A DNA stretch of 64,000 bases from Dysgonomonas sp. Marseille-P4677 (GTDB taxonomy: Bacteria > Bacteroidota > Bacteroidia > Bacteroidales > Dysgonomonadaceae): contig NZ_JAEPKU010000003.1 in NCBI RefSeq assembly GCF_016652235.1, forward strand, positions 1 to 64,000. Direction: 5' to 3'. Positions 37,287 to 46,554 of the stretch are shown here, piece after piece. The stretch's first letter is position 1, and the number at the start of each line of letters is the position of its first letter. Below the pieces are notes generated by a model that saw only the letters and a list, made by a program, of their open reading frames with translations, ran no database searches and was not told the origin of the DNA. Made by a program: the position numbers and the translations under genes.

Positions 37287-39622
37287 ATGAAATAGAAAAA
37301 TATTACCAATCATTGATGCAGGATATTGCGGCAATGCAGGCAAGCAGTGAGGATGGAGACACACAAGAGCAGACTTTTACAAGAATTGCTATTGATATTT
37401 TGTCCGATGCCGGAGAAACTGAAAATGCAGATATAGCTTACGATGAAAAAGATATCGGCAGGAAAGGGCAACACAAAATAAATGCCTACGCTGTTTCTGA
37501 AAATTACGAAACGGTTGATTTATTTATTTCTATTTTTGACTTTTCTGAATTCATGTCTAGCATAGCAAAATCAGAAATTGATAGGGCAACAATCAGAATA
37601 ACGAATTTTTTCAAAAAAACAGTTGAAAAAGATTATGTTAATGATGTCGCAGAATCTTCTCCAATTTTTGAATTTGCCAATACGTTGGCAAATTTTCAAG
37701 AATTAAAAGAAAATCTTGTACGTGTCAATGCAACAATTTTAACAAACGGGGAATACAAAGGTGACTTTCCCCCTAGTGATATTATAAATGGTTACAGTGT
37801 ATTTTATCGAATTATCGACATTAATTATCTTTACAAAATCTCTGAACAGTCGAGAGTTCCAATAGAACTGGATTTTAAGAATTTTGAAGGTGAAGAGTTT
37901 AAAATTCCCTGTTTATCAGCAACTACCGAAAATCTTGACTATAAAACGTACATTGCAATTATTCCAGGTACTTGTTTGGCTAAGTTATACGAACGTTATG
38001 GTGCACGATTATTGGAGCAAAATGTACGCTCATTCCTTCAATTCACAGGAAAAATCAACAAGGGAATCCGTGACACAATAAGGAACGAACCTCATATGTT
38101 TCTGGCTTTTAATAACGGTATAGCTGCAACTGCTGATCATATAGAACTTGATGAAACAGGGCACTTCATAAATAAGATTAGTAATTTGCAAATAGTGAAT
38201 GGAGGGCAAACAACCGCTTCAATTTACAATACTGCCCGAAAGGATAAGGCTGATATTTCAAATATTTTTGTTCAGATTAAATTTTCAATTATTGAAAAGC
38301 AAGATTTATATAGTGATATTGTTTCCCGTATTTCACGATATGCAAATACTCAAAATAAAGTAAATGATGCAGACTTTTCAGCTAATAATCCCGCTTTGAT
38401 TACTTTTGAAAAGCTATCGCGTTATATTATGTCACCTATAACAAGTCAGAACAATATGCAGACTTGCTGGTTTTTTGAAAGAGCTAGAGGGCAGTATAAA
38501 ACCTTGCGTAGCCGTGAAGGCCGTACCAAATCTCTGCAAAATGCATTTGATAAAAAATATCCGAAAGGACAAATGTTTACAAAGGTTGAATTAGCAAAAT
38601 ACATAAATTCTTACCAGGAAATATACGATGGTGTAAAATTAGTTGTTGGCCCACATATTGTTGTTCGTGGTAACGAAAAAAATTATGCTCAATTTATTGC
38701 AAATAATCTACCTGATAACATTAATAAAATTAACAATGTATATTTTGAAGACAGTATTGCAAAATGTATTCTTTTTAAAAATGCCGACAAGCGTTACGGG
38801 AAAAAGCCTGACAGTATCGGTGAAATGAAGCAAGTTGTTGTTCCGTATACCCTCTCCTTACTCAACATAATAACAAATAATAAATTAGACCTTTACAAAA
38901 TCTGGAAAAATCAGCAAGTTTCACTCTCACTTTCTAACTTTATTTATGATTTAATGAAACAAGTAAATCAGTTTATTTTGGAAAACTCGCCCGTGTCACA
39001 TTATATTGAATGGGCAAAAAAAGAGGAATGTTGGGAAAAAGTAAAAAGTCATTCATGGGCTTACAATATCAATGATATTAAAACTGATTTGATAGACGAA
39101 AAGAATCCCCTAAAACGTAATACAGATATAAATATATCAGAAGAAGAGTTAATAAAAAACAGGGAGACAGTTAAATCTATTCCATCTGCCTTGTGGAATG
39201 AAATAGGAAAATGGGGAAAAGACAGTGGTTATTTTGACATTACCAAACAGAATATTGTATCCAATATTGCTTATAAACTGAGACAAAATAAAGTTTTAGC
39301 AGATGAAGAATGTCAGAAAGGAATTGAAATTCTTGACATTGTTGCCTCTCGAAATCAAGAGTTATTGCAGGAGTCTGAAAAGTATACGGGCAAATGGGTG
39401 CAGATGAAAAAAGTAAAAATAACGGATGACGACAAAAATTCACTCATTTTGGAACAAGTCCGAAAGATGTTGAGTTTCAACACTGATAAAAATATTTTAT
39501 TGGATGAAGAAACTGATTTTTTATTTGATATTCTTAATCAGAAGCGCGAAAGAGATTATGATGCAGACGAAACGATTGTAAAGTGTATGCAAAAACTAAT
39601 AAAGAAAGGATTCCCTATTTAG
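37283..39622 (+). CDS. AIPR (abortive infection phage resistance) family protein
   Basis: This 779-residue protein starts at the ATG at 37283, which shares four bases with the previous stop. It has the AIPR core: FLAFNNGIAATADHIELD and LQIVNGGQTTASIYNTARK near 280-320, then QIKFSIIEKQ, SRYANTQNKVNDADFSANNP and FFERARGQYKT. AIPR proteins occur in abortive-infection and R-M-associated loci; their activity is unclear. As the last plus-strand gene of the set it ends convergently, with an 8-bp overlap, against the Vsr gene. It may be the sensor or toxic part of the system. Confidence 0.9.
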   Translation: MNEIEKYYQSLMQDIAAMQASSEDGDTQEQTFTRIAIDILSDAGETENADIAYDEKDIGRKGQHKINAYAVSENYETVDLFISIFDFSEFMSSIAKSEIDRATIRITNFFKKTVEKDYVNDVAESSPIFEFANTLANFQELKENLVRVNATILTNGEYKGDFPPSDIINGYSVFYRIIDINYLYKISEQSRVPIELDFKNFEGEEFKIPCLSATTENLDYKTYIAIIPGTCLAKLYERYGARLLEQNVRSFLQFTGKINKGIRDTIRNEPHMFLAFNNGIAATADHIELDETGHFINKISNLQIVNGGQTTASIYNTARKDKADISNIFVQIKFSIIEKQDLYSDIVSRISRYANTQNKVNDADFSANNPALITFEKLSRYIMSPITSQNNMQTCWFFERARGQYKTLRSREGRTKSLQNAFDKKYPKGQMFTKVELAKYINSYQEIYDGVKLVVGPHIVVRGNEKNYAQFIANNLPDNINKINNVYFEDSIAKCILFKNADKRYGKKPDSIGEMKQVVVPYTLSLLNIITNNKLDLYKIWKNQQVSLSLSNFIYDLMKQVNQFILENSPVSHYIEWAKKEECWEKVKSHSWAYNINDIKTDLIDEKNPLKRNTDINISEEELIKNRETVKSIPSALWNEIGKWGKDSGYFDITKQNIVSNIAYKLRQNKVLADEECQKGIEILDIVASRNQELLQESEKYTGKWVQMKKVKITDDDKNSLILEQVRKMLSFNTDKNILLDEETDFLFDILNQKRERDYDADETIVKCMQKLIKKGFPI

Positions 39623-40136
39623 GATTTTCTCTATATTCAACAACATCTTCTGCTACTAATATTATTTCATTTTCTTTCTCTCCATAAAATCTCAGAGCAA
39701 TTTTATGAGGGAGGTTGTTCTGTATTGCTACTGATATTTTATCAACTAACGGTGTAATATCGTGTTTGTACTTGTGTCTTATTTCACATTCCCAAACTGT
39801 TAAAACACTCCATCCCAAAATAGTTAATTTCCTCAAATTTCTTTTATCTCTTTCTGTATTAGAGGTTATTTTATCAATCCAGAACTTTGTATTAGTTTTC
39901 GGAGTATAAGCATATTTACAACCTTCATGCCTATGCCAAAAACAGCCATGCAGAAAGATAATCGTTTTATATTTGAGAAGAACAATATCGGGTTTACCGG
40001 GCAATCTTTTATCATTAACACGATATCTGAACCCTCTTGCAAAAAGAGCCTTTCTTAATATCAGTTCCGGCTTTGTGTCTTTAGACCGGATTTTAGACAT
40101 TATCTCTGACCGTTTTTTCTTATCCCAAATATCCAT
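39615..40136 (-). CDS. vsr: Very short patch repair endonuclease (Vsr)
   Basis: This is a 173-residue protein from the ATG at 40136; the frame is open to 40199, but MDIWDKKKRSEIMSKIRSKD is the usual Vsr start. It shows PELILRKALFARGFRYRVN, LPGKPDIVL with the catalytic Asp, FLHGCFWHRHEGC with zinc-type His and Cys residues, and WECEI. Vsr nicks T:G mismatches that arise when m5C deaminates, so it repairs damage caused by the methyltransferase at 30740. It is transcribed against the operon and overlaps the AIPR end by 8 bp. The C-terminal tail after about 130 is longer than in E. coli Vsr. Confidence 0.93.
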   Translation of the reverse strand: MDIWDKKKRSEIMSKIRSKDTKPELILRKALFARGFRYRVNDKRLPGKPDIVLLKYKTIIFLHGCFWHRHEGCKYAYTPKTNTKFWIDKITSNTERDKRNLRKLTILGWSVLTVWECEIRHKYKHDITPLVDKISVAIQNNLPHKIALRFYGEKENEIILVAEDVVEYRENPK

Positions 40137-40376
40137 GACTGGAACGTTATGCTCTGACAAAAATAGGGAAAAATAGTCTAAATAACTATTACAAAACATC
40201 GTATATACAATCTTATATTTCTACTTTTTTAGAGGAAGAAAAAATTTCCCATCTTTTCCAAACAAATTTATCTATACCTAAAGCAGTGAAATTTCCATCA
40301 GCAAGAAAAATAATTTTCTCCCTGAAGAAAAAATAATTGCTTCAGTATGAAAAATTAACCAAAAACAAAAGGAATT

Positions 40377-40757
40377 ATGAGATTCAAAGTAATTGCAAGG
40401 AAACATCCGCAAAATCCGACCAGTCCTAAGAAGTATTATGCGACTGCCGTGAACGAAGGTAAAATTACATTAGACCTTTTCGCAAGAGAAATCGCCGCTC
40501 GCTCTTCACTCACACAAGGCGATATTTTCAATGTACTTCAGAATTTTGTCGAACAGTTACCCTTGTTTCTGCGGATGGGTAAAAGTGTTCAGTTAGGACA
40601 ACTGGGAACGATGCGCTTATCTATTTGCAGTGAGGGAGTTGATAACAAAAGTGATTTTACTACCAGCCGGATAAAGAACGTACACATAATCTTTACTCCG
40701 AGTTCGACACTGAAGAAGGAAATTTCCACTACCTCCTTAGAACAGGTCAAGGATTAA
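40377..40757 (+). CDS. HU-like DNA-binding protein (HU-HIG type)
   Basis: This 126-residue protein has an HU-type N-terminal helical and strand arrangement: AREIAARSSLTQGDIFNVLQ, NFVEQLPLFLRMGKSVQLGQ, then LGTMRLSICSEG. The arm region is less basic than in canonical HU. HU-HIG proteins are common in Bacteroidales mobile elements. Architectural DNA bending during recombination or transfer is the likely role. It ends at a strong terminator that is duplicated 1.7 kb downstream. Confidence 0.85.
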   Translation: MRFKVIARKHPQNPTSPKKYYATAVNEGKITLDLFAREIAARSSLTQGDIFNVLQNFVEQLPLFLRMGKSVQLGQLGTMRLSICSEGVDNKSDFTTSRIKNVHIIFTPSSTLKKEISTTSLEQVKD

Positions 40758-40764
40758 AAAGAAA

Positions 40765-40798
40765 AACATCCCACTTCTGAATTAACAGGTGGGATGTT
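40765..40798 (+). terminator. Terminator after HU-like gene, first copy of a 34-nt repeat
   Basis: The stem ACATCCCAC/GTGGGATGT is followed by TTTTTT. The 34 bases are identical to 42489-42522, which terminates mobC in the other direction. Confidence 0.85.
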
Positions 40799-40944
40799 TT
40801 TTATTCCAGCTTTACCAAGAAACAGAGAGAGAAAAATATCCATATTTTTTGTGCAAGGCCAGCCAAAAACATAAATTAGCGGAAAAGAACATTATGAGAA
40901 TACACATTGTTTAAATACAATACGAACTAATAAGAATATGGATT

Positions 40945-41376
40945 ATGAAAAATGCGGAACCTTATCTGATTTTCGACGGTGAGTGTGCGGAAGCATTTAC
41001 CTTTTATGAAACGGTTTTCGATGCAAAGATCGCGTTCCTTACCCGCTATAAAGACCTTCCTCCAGGCACAGGTGAAATTGCAGAAGCAGACAGGGAGCGT
41101 GTCGTACATGTTATTCTTCCCATAAGCAAAGAGGTTTCCCTGATGGGCGCGGATTGTTCTTCGGGCATGAAAAATACCCGTGGAGACAGCGTCTGGCTGA
41201 CACTCAATGCCGAAAGTGCGGATGAAGCACGACAAGTGTTTGAACGTCTGTCCGAAGGCGGCAAAATAACAATGCCACTGGAGAAAACCTTTTGGGCGGA
41301 ACTCTACGGCATGCTGACCGATAAGTTCGGAATCTGCTGGATGGTAAACTATCAGGTTCCAAACAACAAAGGTTAA
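40945..41376 (+). CDS. VOC-family protein, PhnB-like
   Basis: This 143-residue protein starts MKNAEPYLIFDGECAEAFTF, the usual start of PhnB-like glyoxalase/VOC proteins. It has FYETVFDAKI, SLMGADCSSGM and FWAELYGMLTDKFGICWMVN, with the late Glu as a possible metal ligand. The substrate is unknown. It lies first in a three-gene cassette between two identical terminators. Base usage is less AT-rich than that of the restriction-like operon before it. A second VOC gene lies at 60018. Confidence 0.85.
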   Translation: MKNAEPYLIFDGECAEAFTFYETVFDAKIAFLTRYKDLPPGTGEIAEADRERVVHVILPISKEVSLMGADCSSGMKNTRGDSVWLTLNAESADEARQVFERLSEGGKITMPLEKTFWAELYGMLTDKFGICWMVNYQVPNNKG

Positions 41377-41435
41377 TAAGGTCGACAAAGCTATTCTCAA
41401 CTGAAAAATAAAGTATTCCCGATAAACTCATTCTT

Positions 41436-42002
41436 ATGAAAGTAAATAAAAACGTGCTATCGCCGGAGCAACGCGAAACATTACTGGAGATACTGCAAAA
41501 CCGTTTTGAAAAAAACAGGCAACGTCACCAAGGTATAGAATGGACAGATGTAAAATTTAGACTGGAAGCTGATGCCGGAAAACTATGGTCGTTGGGTGAG
41601 ATGGAGCGGACAGGCGGCGAGCCGGACGTAATCAGCCGTGACTCCCAAACAGGGGAATACATTTTTTGCGACTGTTCGACAGAAAGCCCCAAAGGTCGCA
41701 GAAGCCTGTGTTATGATCGTGAAGCACTGGAATCAAGAAAAGAGAACAAACCGGAAAACAATGCGGTGGAGATGGCTGCCTCTATGGGTATTGAACTTCT
41801 CACGGAAGCACAATACAGGGAGTTACAACAACTTGGTGATTTCGATACAAAAACATCAAGCTGGGTACAAACGCCTGCCAATATCAGAAAACTTGGGGGA
41901 GCCCTCTTTTGTGATCGTCGTTATGATACGGTATTTGTGTATCATAACGGTGCGGAATCTTATTATGCTGCCAGAGGATTCCGAGGTTTTTTAAAGGTGT
42001 AA
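41436..42002 (+). CDS. DUF4256 family protein
   Basis: This 188-residue protein matches the DUF4256 pattern: LLEILQNRFEKNRQRHQGIE, WSLGEMERTGGEPDVI, YIFCDCSTESPKGRRSLCYD and LLTEAQYRELQQLGDFDTKT, with SSWVQTPANIRKLGGALFCD near the C-terminus. The function is unknown. It is the middle gene of the three-gene cassette, and the usual soluble cytoplasmic composition is seen. It is probably co-transcribed with its neighbours (gaps of 59 and 45 bp). Confidence 0.85.
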   Translation: MKVNKNVLSPEQRETLLEILQNRFEKNRQRHQGIEWTDVKFRLEADAGKLWSLGEMERTGGEPDVISRDSQTGEYIFCDCSTESPKGRRSLCYDREALESRKENKPENNAVEMAASMGIELLTEAQYRELQQLGDFDTKTSSWVQTPANIRKLGGALFCDRRYDTVFVYHNGAESYYAARGFRGFLKV

Positions 42003-42047
42003 ATGTAGTATGCAAAAGAATCGTTGAAGTAAACAAGCAACAACTTT

Positions 42048-42398
42048 ATGGATAAAGCAAGAGTAATTAAAATACCTTTTTCAGATGTATATCCTTTATA
42101 TATAAATAAAGCAGAAAAGAAGGGGCGTACTAAAGAAGAGGTGGATACCGTCATCTTCTGGTTGACAGGCTATGACAAACAATCTTTACAACAGCAAATA
42201 GACAAAAACAGTGATTTGAAAACTTTTTTCGCGGAAGCACCACAAATTAACCCGAATGCTTCAAAAATCACAGGTGTAATATGTGGCTATCGTATAGAAA
42301 ATATCGAAGATGAATTGATGCGAAAGATTCGCTACTTGGACAAGCTGATTGATGAATTGGCCAAGGGAAAAACGATGGAAAAGATTTTAAGGGAATAA
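42048..42398 (+). CDS. DUF2200 family protein
   Basis: This 116-residue protein matches DUF2200: [59 protein letters not shown] and [20 protein letters not shown]. The function is unknown. It is the last gene of the cassette, and the region up to the terminator at 42489 is non-coding. Confidence 0.88.
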   Translation: MDKARVIKIPFSDVYPLYINKAEKKGRTKEEVDTVIFWLTGYDKQSLQQQIDKNSDLKTFFAEAPQINPNASKITGVICGYRIENIEDELMRKIRYLDKLIDELAKGKTMEKILRE

Positions 42399-42488
42399 TA
42401 ATTTAAAGAAAGGATTCTTTCTGTCTGATTATGTTTCTTTAATATATAATCCATTTTCTATGGCTAATGGTCAGGTAATTAAAAGACG

Positions 42489-42522
42489 AACATCCCACTT
42501 CTGAATTAACAGGTGGGATGTT
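42489..42522 (-). terminator. Terminator of mobC, second copy of the 34-nt repeat
   Basis: This is the same hairpin as at 40765-40798, 10 bp past the mobC stop. The bases on either side (GACGA before, CGTTC after) extend the stem but lack a T-tract on the plus strand. Confidence 0.75.
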
Positions 42523-42531
42523 CGTTCATAC

Positions 42532-44532
42532 CTATTTGATTAAATCCTTAAATTTCGGATCATCCTTCAGCTTCGCCAGCTCCGAGTCCACAATCTGCTG
42601 TGCTTCTTCTTTTATACGGTAATAATTCCGCTCAATTTCCTGTTGCATCAGATTTTCCCCGTCTCCGTTTATAAAATTGGTAAACTCGGGTATCTTTTGA
42701 TACTTTGCAGTTTCCGTAGCTACTTTCGCATTATCTACAACAATCTCACAGTGGAAAATCTTCTGTTCTATCCGTTCATCAAAATTATCAGCTACTGCGC
42801 CCACAAACATTCCCTGTGTTAATCCGCTAATCTTCGAAGCCGGAATCAGCGAGTCAAGTTGAGTATTGATTGTAGTACTTTTATCCTGTTTGTTGATTGT
42901 CATGGACTGGCGTTTTTGCAAAACTTTTCCAAAACGCTCCGAAAGGGTTTTTGCAGTATCTCCTACCACCTGACCCGAAAAAATATTACCTACGGTATTC
43001 ATTACAACAGCCGCTTCTTTGTCGCCATAGTCGCGTTTCAATTGTGAGAAATCCTGAAAACCAAGACAAACAGCAACCTTATTGCTTCGGGCAGTTGCAA
43101 TCAGGTTGTCCAGACCTTTGAAATAGATCGTAGGCAGCTCATCTATAATAACCGATGATTTTAGCATCCCTTTTTTATTAATCAGTTTCACAATACGGGA
43201 ATTGTATAATCCCAAAGCTGCCGAATAAATATTCTGCCGGTCAGGATTGTTTCCCACACACAGAACCTTCGGCTCATTCGGATTATTGATATCCAATGTA
43301 AAATCATTGCCAGTCATTACCCAGTATAGTTGCGGGGAGATCATTCTGGACAAGGGTATCTTAGCGCTTGCTATCTGTCCTTGGAGCTGATCGGCGGCTC
43401 CGCCCAGCCATGCATCCATAAAGGGTGAAAGATAATTTTCCAACTCACGATACGAAGTTAGAATCGGGAAAATATCGGTGTACTTCTTATTCAAAAATTC
43501 GATGGCGTGGGGGAAAGTGCAACATCTACCGCCTTCATAGATTTTCAGATACCATATAATCGCTGCAAGTAAAATGATTGGAGATTCTACAAAGAAATCT
43601 CCCTGCTTGGTTATCCATGTCTTATTGAGATTGAGCATTATGGTGTAGGCGCTTTCATAAGCATCCGATATGTCGGTCATAAAATCAGGATTGATCGGGT
43701 TACAGCGATGGCTTCCGGCCGGATTGTCAAAGTTGATAACGAAGAATTTTGGTTCCACTTTATATGCTTTCCGGTTATTTATAAGGGTATTGTAAGCAAT
43801 CGTTGAAAGGTCCGGATACTTGTAATCATAAATATACTGGCTATACCCTTTATTGATTTGCTGCTTGATGAAATTATTTACCACAGCATAAGACTTGCCA
43901 CTGCCGGGAGTACCCAATACAATCGTTGCACGAAAGGGATTTACAATGTTTATCCACCCATTGTTCCATTTCTTTTTGTAGAAAAAACGTGTCGGCAGAT
44001 TGACTGAATACTCGTTCTCCAACAAACGGGTTTCCTGCATGAATGATTCATTCTCGTTATTGAAAACGTCATCGAACATACGGTTTTTCAAAAGCCGGCT
44101 CATCCACAGTCCTGCCATCAGCATGCAGATATATCCCAACGACAAAGTAAAAATATACAACGCTGTATTTGCTGCCAGCGGAAGGAACAGATCCTGTATC
44201 CACCAATTAAGGAAGAACAGAATAAAACCGGCAATACCAAATGCGGATATTTTTGTCCATGTTATTTTTTCTTCCTTTACTCCTTTGGTTCCTAAACAGG
44301 ACAAGCCCATAAAGACGAAAGCAAAAAGTTTCGTCCACAACATATTGGAGAAAAGCCCTGCTGTCCGGTTAAAATTCAATAATATCCTATCCACTACCGT
44401 CAGGTTAAAGTTCAGGGAAAGAATATACCCGTAAGAGAACCAGTAAACGTGAATAATAACAAACAAAATACTAATGGCTCGCATGAATTCCATCACTTTG
44501 GCGAGTCCTCTCAAATCATCTTCGTTCTGCAT
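42532..44532 (-). CDS. mobC: Conjugative coupling protein MobC (TraG/VirD4 type)
   Basis: This 666-residue type IV coupling protein has an N-terminal YWFSYGY-containing segment and three or four membrane helices in the first 150 residues, then a P-loop LGTPGSGKS near 205-213, SSVIIDELPTIYFKGL (Walker B) near 465, and an ARSNKVAVCLGFQDFSQLK segment. It couples the relaxase-DNA complex to the Tra channel at the inner membrane. It is the last gene of the mobABC operon. The N-terminal YWFCY-type domain is characteristic of Bacteroidetes elements. Confidence 0.95.
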   Translation of the reverse strand: MQNEDDLRGLAKVMEFMRAISILFVIIHVYWFSYGYILSLNFNLTVVDRILLNFNRTAGLFSNMLWTKLFAFVFMGLSCLGTKGVKEEKITWTKISAFGIAGFILFFLNWWIQDLFLPLAANTALYIFTLSLGYICMLMAGLWMSRLLKNRMFDDVFNNENESFMQETRLLENEYSVNLPTRFFYKKKWNNGWINIVNPFRATIVLGTPGSGKSYAVVNNFIKQQINKGYSQYIYDYKYPDLSTIAYNTLINNRKAYKVEPKFFVINFDNPAGSHRCNPINPDFMTDISDAYESAYTIMLNLNKTWITKQGDFFVESPIILLAAIIWYLKIYEGGRCCTFPHAIEFLNKKYTDIFPILTSYRELENYLSPFMDAWLGGAADQLQGQIASAKIPLSRMISPQLYWVMTGNDFTLDINNPNEPKVLCVGNNPDRQNIYSAALGLYNSRIVKLINKKGMLKSSVIIDELPTIYFKGLDNLIATARSNKVAVCLGFQDFSQLKRDYGDKEAAVVMNTVGNIFSGQVVGDTAKTLSERFGKVLQKRQSMTINKQDKSTTINTQLDSLIPASKISGLTQGMFVGAVADNFDERIEQKIFHCEIVVDNAKVATETAKYQKIPEFTNFINGDGENLMQQEIERNYYRIKEEAQQIVDSELAKLKDDPKFKDLIK

Positions 44533-44575
44533 AAAAAAGTTATAATAAATAATTATAGATTAATTGATTAATTGA

Positions 44576-45913
44576 TTACAGGTGTCTTCTCTGACGCTTG
44601 CGGCGTCTGGTTTCCGCTTCTTTCTTCCGAGCAAAGGCTTCTGCTTCGAAGTCGGTTCCATGCTGTTCCAACAGAGAGGTTATTCCGGCAAAACCCGAAT
44701 CATCAGGTTGCCTGTCACCTCTGTTTTCCGGAAAATTGTAAAGCTGATGTCCTGAATCTTCCTGTGCTTCCGGCAGGGCTGCCATATTCAGTTCCGGCAA
44801 AGGAAGCATAATGTCATTTTTCTCTTCGTTCCTTGCACTCTGACCAGTATGTAAAGTTTCATTCTCACCACTGTTCTGGAAAAGATTGTGAAATACATTG
44901 GCAGAATAAGCTTTACCTATTTTTGAGCCATTGACCACTGTGCGAGTCTCGTGGTCAATGAATGTTGCCCCATAAATCCTTCCTTCTTCGTTTTGCCTGA
45001 AAACAACACTTATTCCGTTTCGTAACAATTCCGCTTCAAAAGATTCGCGGTTACGGTAGTTACTGATAGCTGTATCAAGGACAGCTTTTGTATGTCCGGT
45101 CAGTTGTTTTTCTTTGGCAAGTTTCACTGAAGAGGCTATCTTTTTAGCTAACGCAGCATGCCCGACACTTCTGGCAATGGAGGAAGATTTGATCGGGCTA
45201 CCGGCCTTATTGCCTTCGCCATCGAGAGCAGAATAAACCAGTCCGCGATAAGGTTTACCGCGAGCCTCTCCGCTTACTTCCTCCACACCAATATTGTATA
45301 AGGAGAGTAAGGCTCTGTATTCATTCAGGGATGAAAACCGATAGGACTGCATCAAGGCCTTTACGTTATTAGCAATCTGTTTCTTCACATTGCCCGCACT
45401 GTAATCAACCTTTTTTAAGTGGGGTACTTCTTCCTGATAATCCATTTTTCCGGCTGGGTGCAACTTGTATTTTGTTTCCAGTTCCTCCGTTATCTTTTTG
45501 GAGCGGTGATAGTTATTGTAGTCGCTGATCTTACGTCCGGTTTCATCCACATTGACACTGACTATATGAATATGTTTTCTTTCCAGATCTTCGTGTTTGA
45601 ACACGATATAGGGCTGGTCACCGAATCCCATTTTCTGCATGTATTCATCAGCAATGTCCGTAAATTGTTCGTCTGTTAACACATCATCGGGATGCGGATT
45701 GAGTGATATATGTAAAATCGGTTCCTCAGTCTTCCTGTTGGCAGCAAGAAAAGGTGCAAAGGACTGATTGCAGAGAAACATATTGTATTTTCCATCCTTG
45801 TTTTGCATCACTTTATTGGAGTGAATTATACTGGCAACATCGTTTTCAACCTTACGGTTGTTATACAACAATGTACCGAAAAGGTTGCTACCCGTATTTA
45901 TTTTTGCAACCAT
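44576..45913 (-). CDS. mobB: Relaxase MobB
   Basis: This 445-residue MOBP-like relaxase starts MVAKINTGSNLFGTLLYN. It has HISLNPHPDD (about 83-92), FKHEDLERKHIHIVSVNVDE (about 119-138) with the HxH metal site, and ISDYNNYHRSKKITEELE after it. The C-terminal half is variable, and it ends in a basic tail. It nicks the oriT strand, stays attached through a Tyr, and is exported by the mating pore. The start overlaps the mobA end by 16 bp. It is unlike the DUF5712 relaxase of element A. Confidence 0.95.
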   Translation of the reverse strand: MVAKINTGSNLFGTLLYNNRKVENDVASIIHSNKVMQNKDGKYNMFLCNQSFAPFLAANRKTEEPILHISLNPHPDDVLTDEQFTDIADEYMQKMGFGDQPYIVFKHEDLERKHIHIVSVNVDETGRKISDYNNYHRSKKITEELETKYKLHPAGKMDYQEEVPHLKKVDYSAGNVKKQIANNVKALMQSYRFSSLNEYRALLSLYNIGVEEVSGEARGKPYRGLVYSALDGEGNKAGSPIKSSSIARSVGHAALAKKIASSVKLAKEKQLTGHTKAVLDTAISNYRNRESFEAELLRNGISVVFRQNEEGRIYGATFIDHETRTVVNGSKIGKAYSANVFHNLFQNSGENETLHTGQSARNEEKNDIMLPLPELNMAALPEAQEDSGHQLYNFPENRGDRQPDDSGFAGITSLLEQHGTDFEAEAFARKKEAETRRRKRQRRHL

Positions 45914-46332
45914 GAAGAGGAATATTTATGTTCAAAATCTTCAATCTGGGCAGATATTTTCCGCTGCAATTCGACCAGTTCAATCGTTACTTTTTCCAGT
46001 TTGTAGAGTAATGCGAGTGCTTTTTTCTCCGAAAAATTGGATTTTAGCGTCTTCACTATCTGGTTATAATTCGTACCTATCGCACGAAACTGTCCGTAAA
46101 AAGTTGTCAGCCGCATGTAGTAATCCTGCATTCCCTTGTCAATCTGTACAACTTTTACAGGTTGTGAGAAAATACAGGATGTAATAAAATGAGCCTTTAC
46201 CGTTTGCCTTGACTGCTCGAAGAGCGAGAGAAACTTATCATGCTGTACGGTATTCAGACTGATAGTGTACCTGAAAACGGCAGGGTCTTTTTTAGGAAGC
46301 CTGCCGACCTTCCTTTTTCTTGTTTCATCCAT
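45898..46332 (-). CDS. mobA: Mobilisation protein MobA (relaxosome accessory)
   Basis: This 144-residue protein has a basic N-terminus (KRKVGRLPKKDPAVFRYTIS) and a ribbon-helix-helix-like part, then helices with FYGQFRAIGTNYNQIVKTLK, typical of Bacteroides MobA and MbpC-like accessory proteins. It binds oriT and directs MobB to the nick site. The oriT-like structure lies directly upstream of its start. It is the first gene of the mobABC operon. Confidence 0.92.
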   Translation of the reverse strand: MDETRKRKVGRLPKKDPAVFRYTISLNTVQHDKFLSLFEQSRQTVKAHFITSCIFSQPVKVVQIDKGMQDYYMRLTTFYGQFRAIGTNYNQIVKTLKSNFSEKKALALLYKLEKVTIELVELQRKISAQIEDFEHKYSSSWLQK

Positions 46333-46369
46333 CGGGAATTGTTTTGAAAATTATTAATGAATTATGACT

Positions 46370-46554
46370 CCGGAATAATTCTTCCCCTCCTTTGAGGGGC
46401 AAGGCGTTTTGAGCTGCTGAAATTTATTTCAAGCTGCTTAAAACATACCTTGCCATGTTCCTTCTGAACATCGAAATCCACCCACATCCGTGTGCGGATT
46501 TGGGGGTCAACTTACGGCTTGTACAAGTAAGTTCCTGAAAAGAAATTATTCCGG
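46370..46554. other. Probable oriT of element B
   Basis: This is a nested set of inverted repeats: outer CCGGAATAATT/AATTATTCCGG (46370-46380, 46544-46554), CCCCTC/GAGGGG (about 46383-46398), GGCAAGG/CCTTGCC enclosing TTTTGAGC/GCTTAAAA-like arms (about 46398-46455), ATGTTC/GAACAT (about 46457-46473), AAATCC/GGATTT with CACA/TGTG inside (about 46477-46503) and ACTTAC/GTAAGT (about 46510-46532). It lies 38 bp upstream of mobA, as oriT does in CTnDOT-type elements. The nic site is not assigned. Confidence 0.6.
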
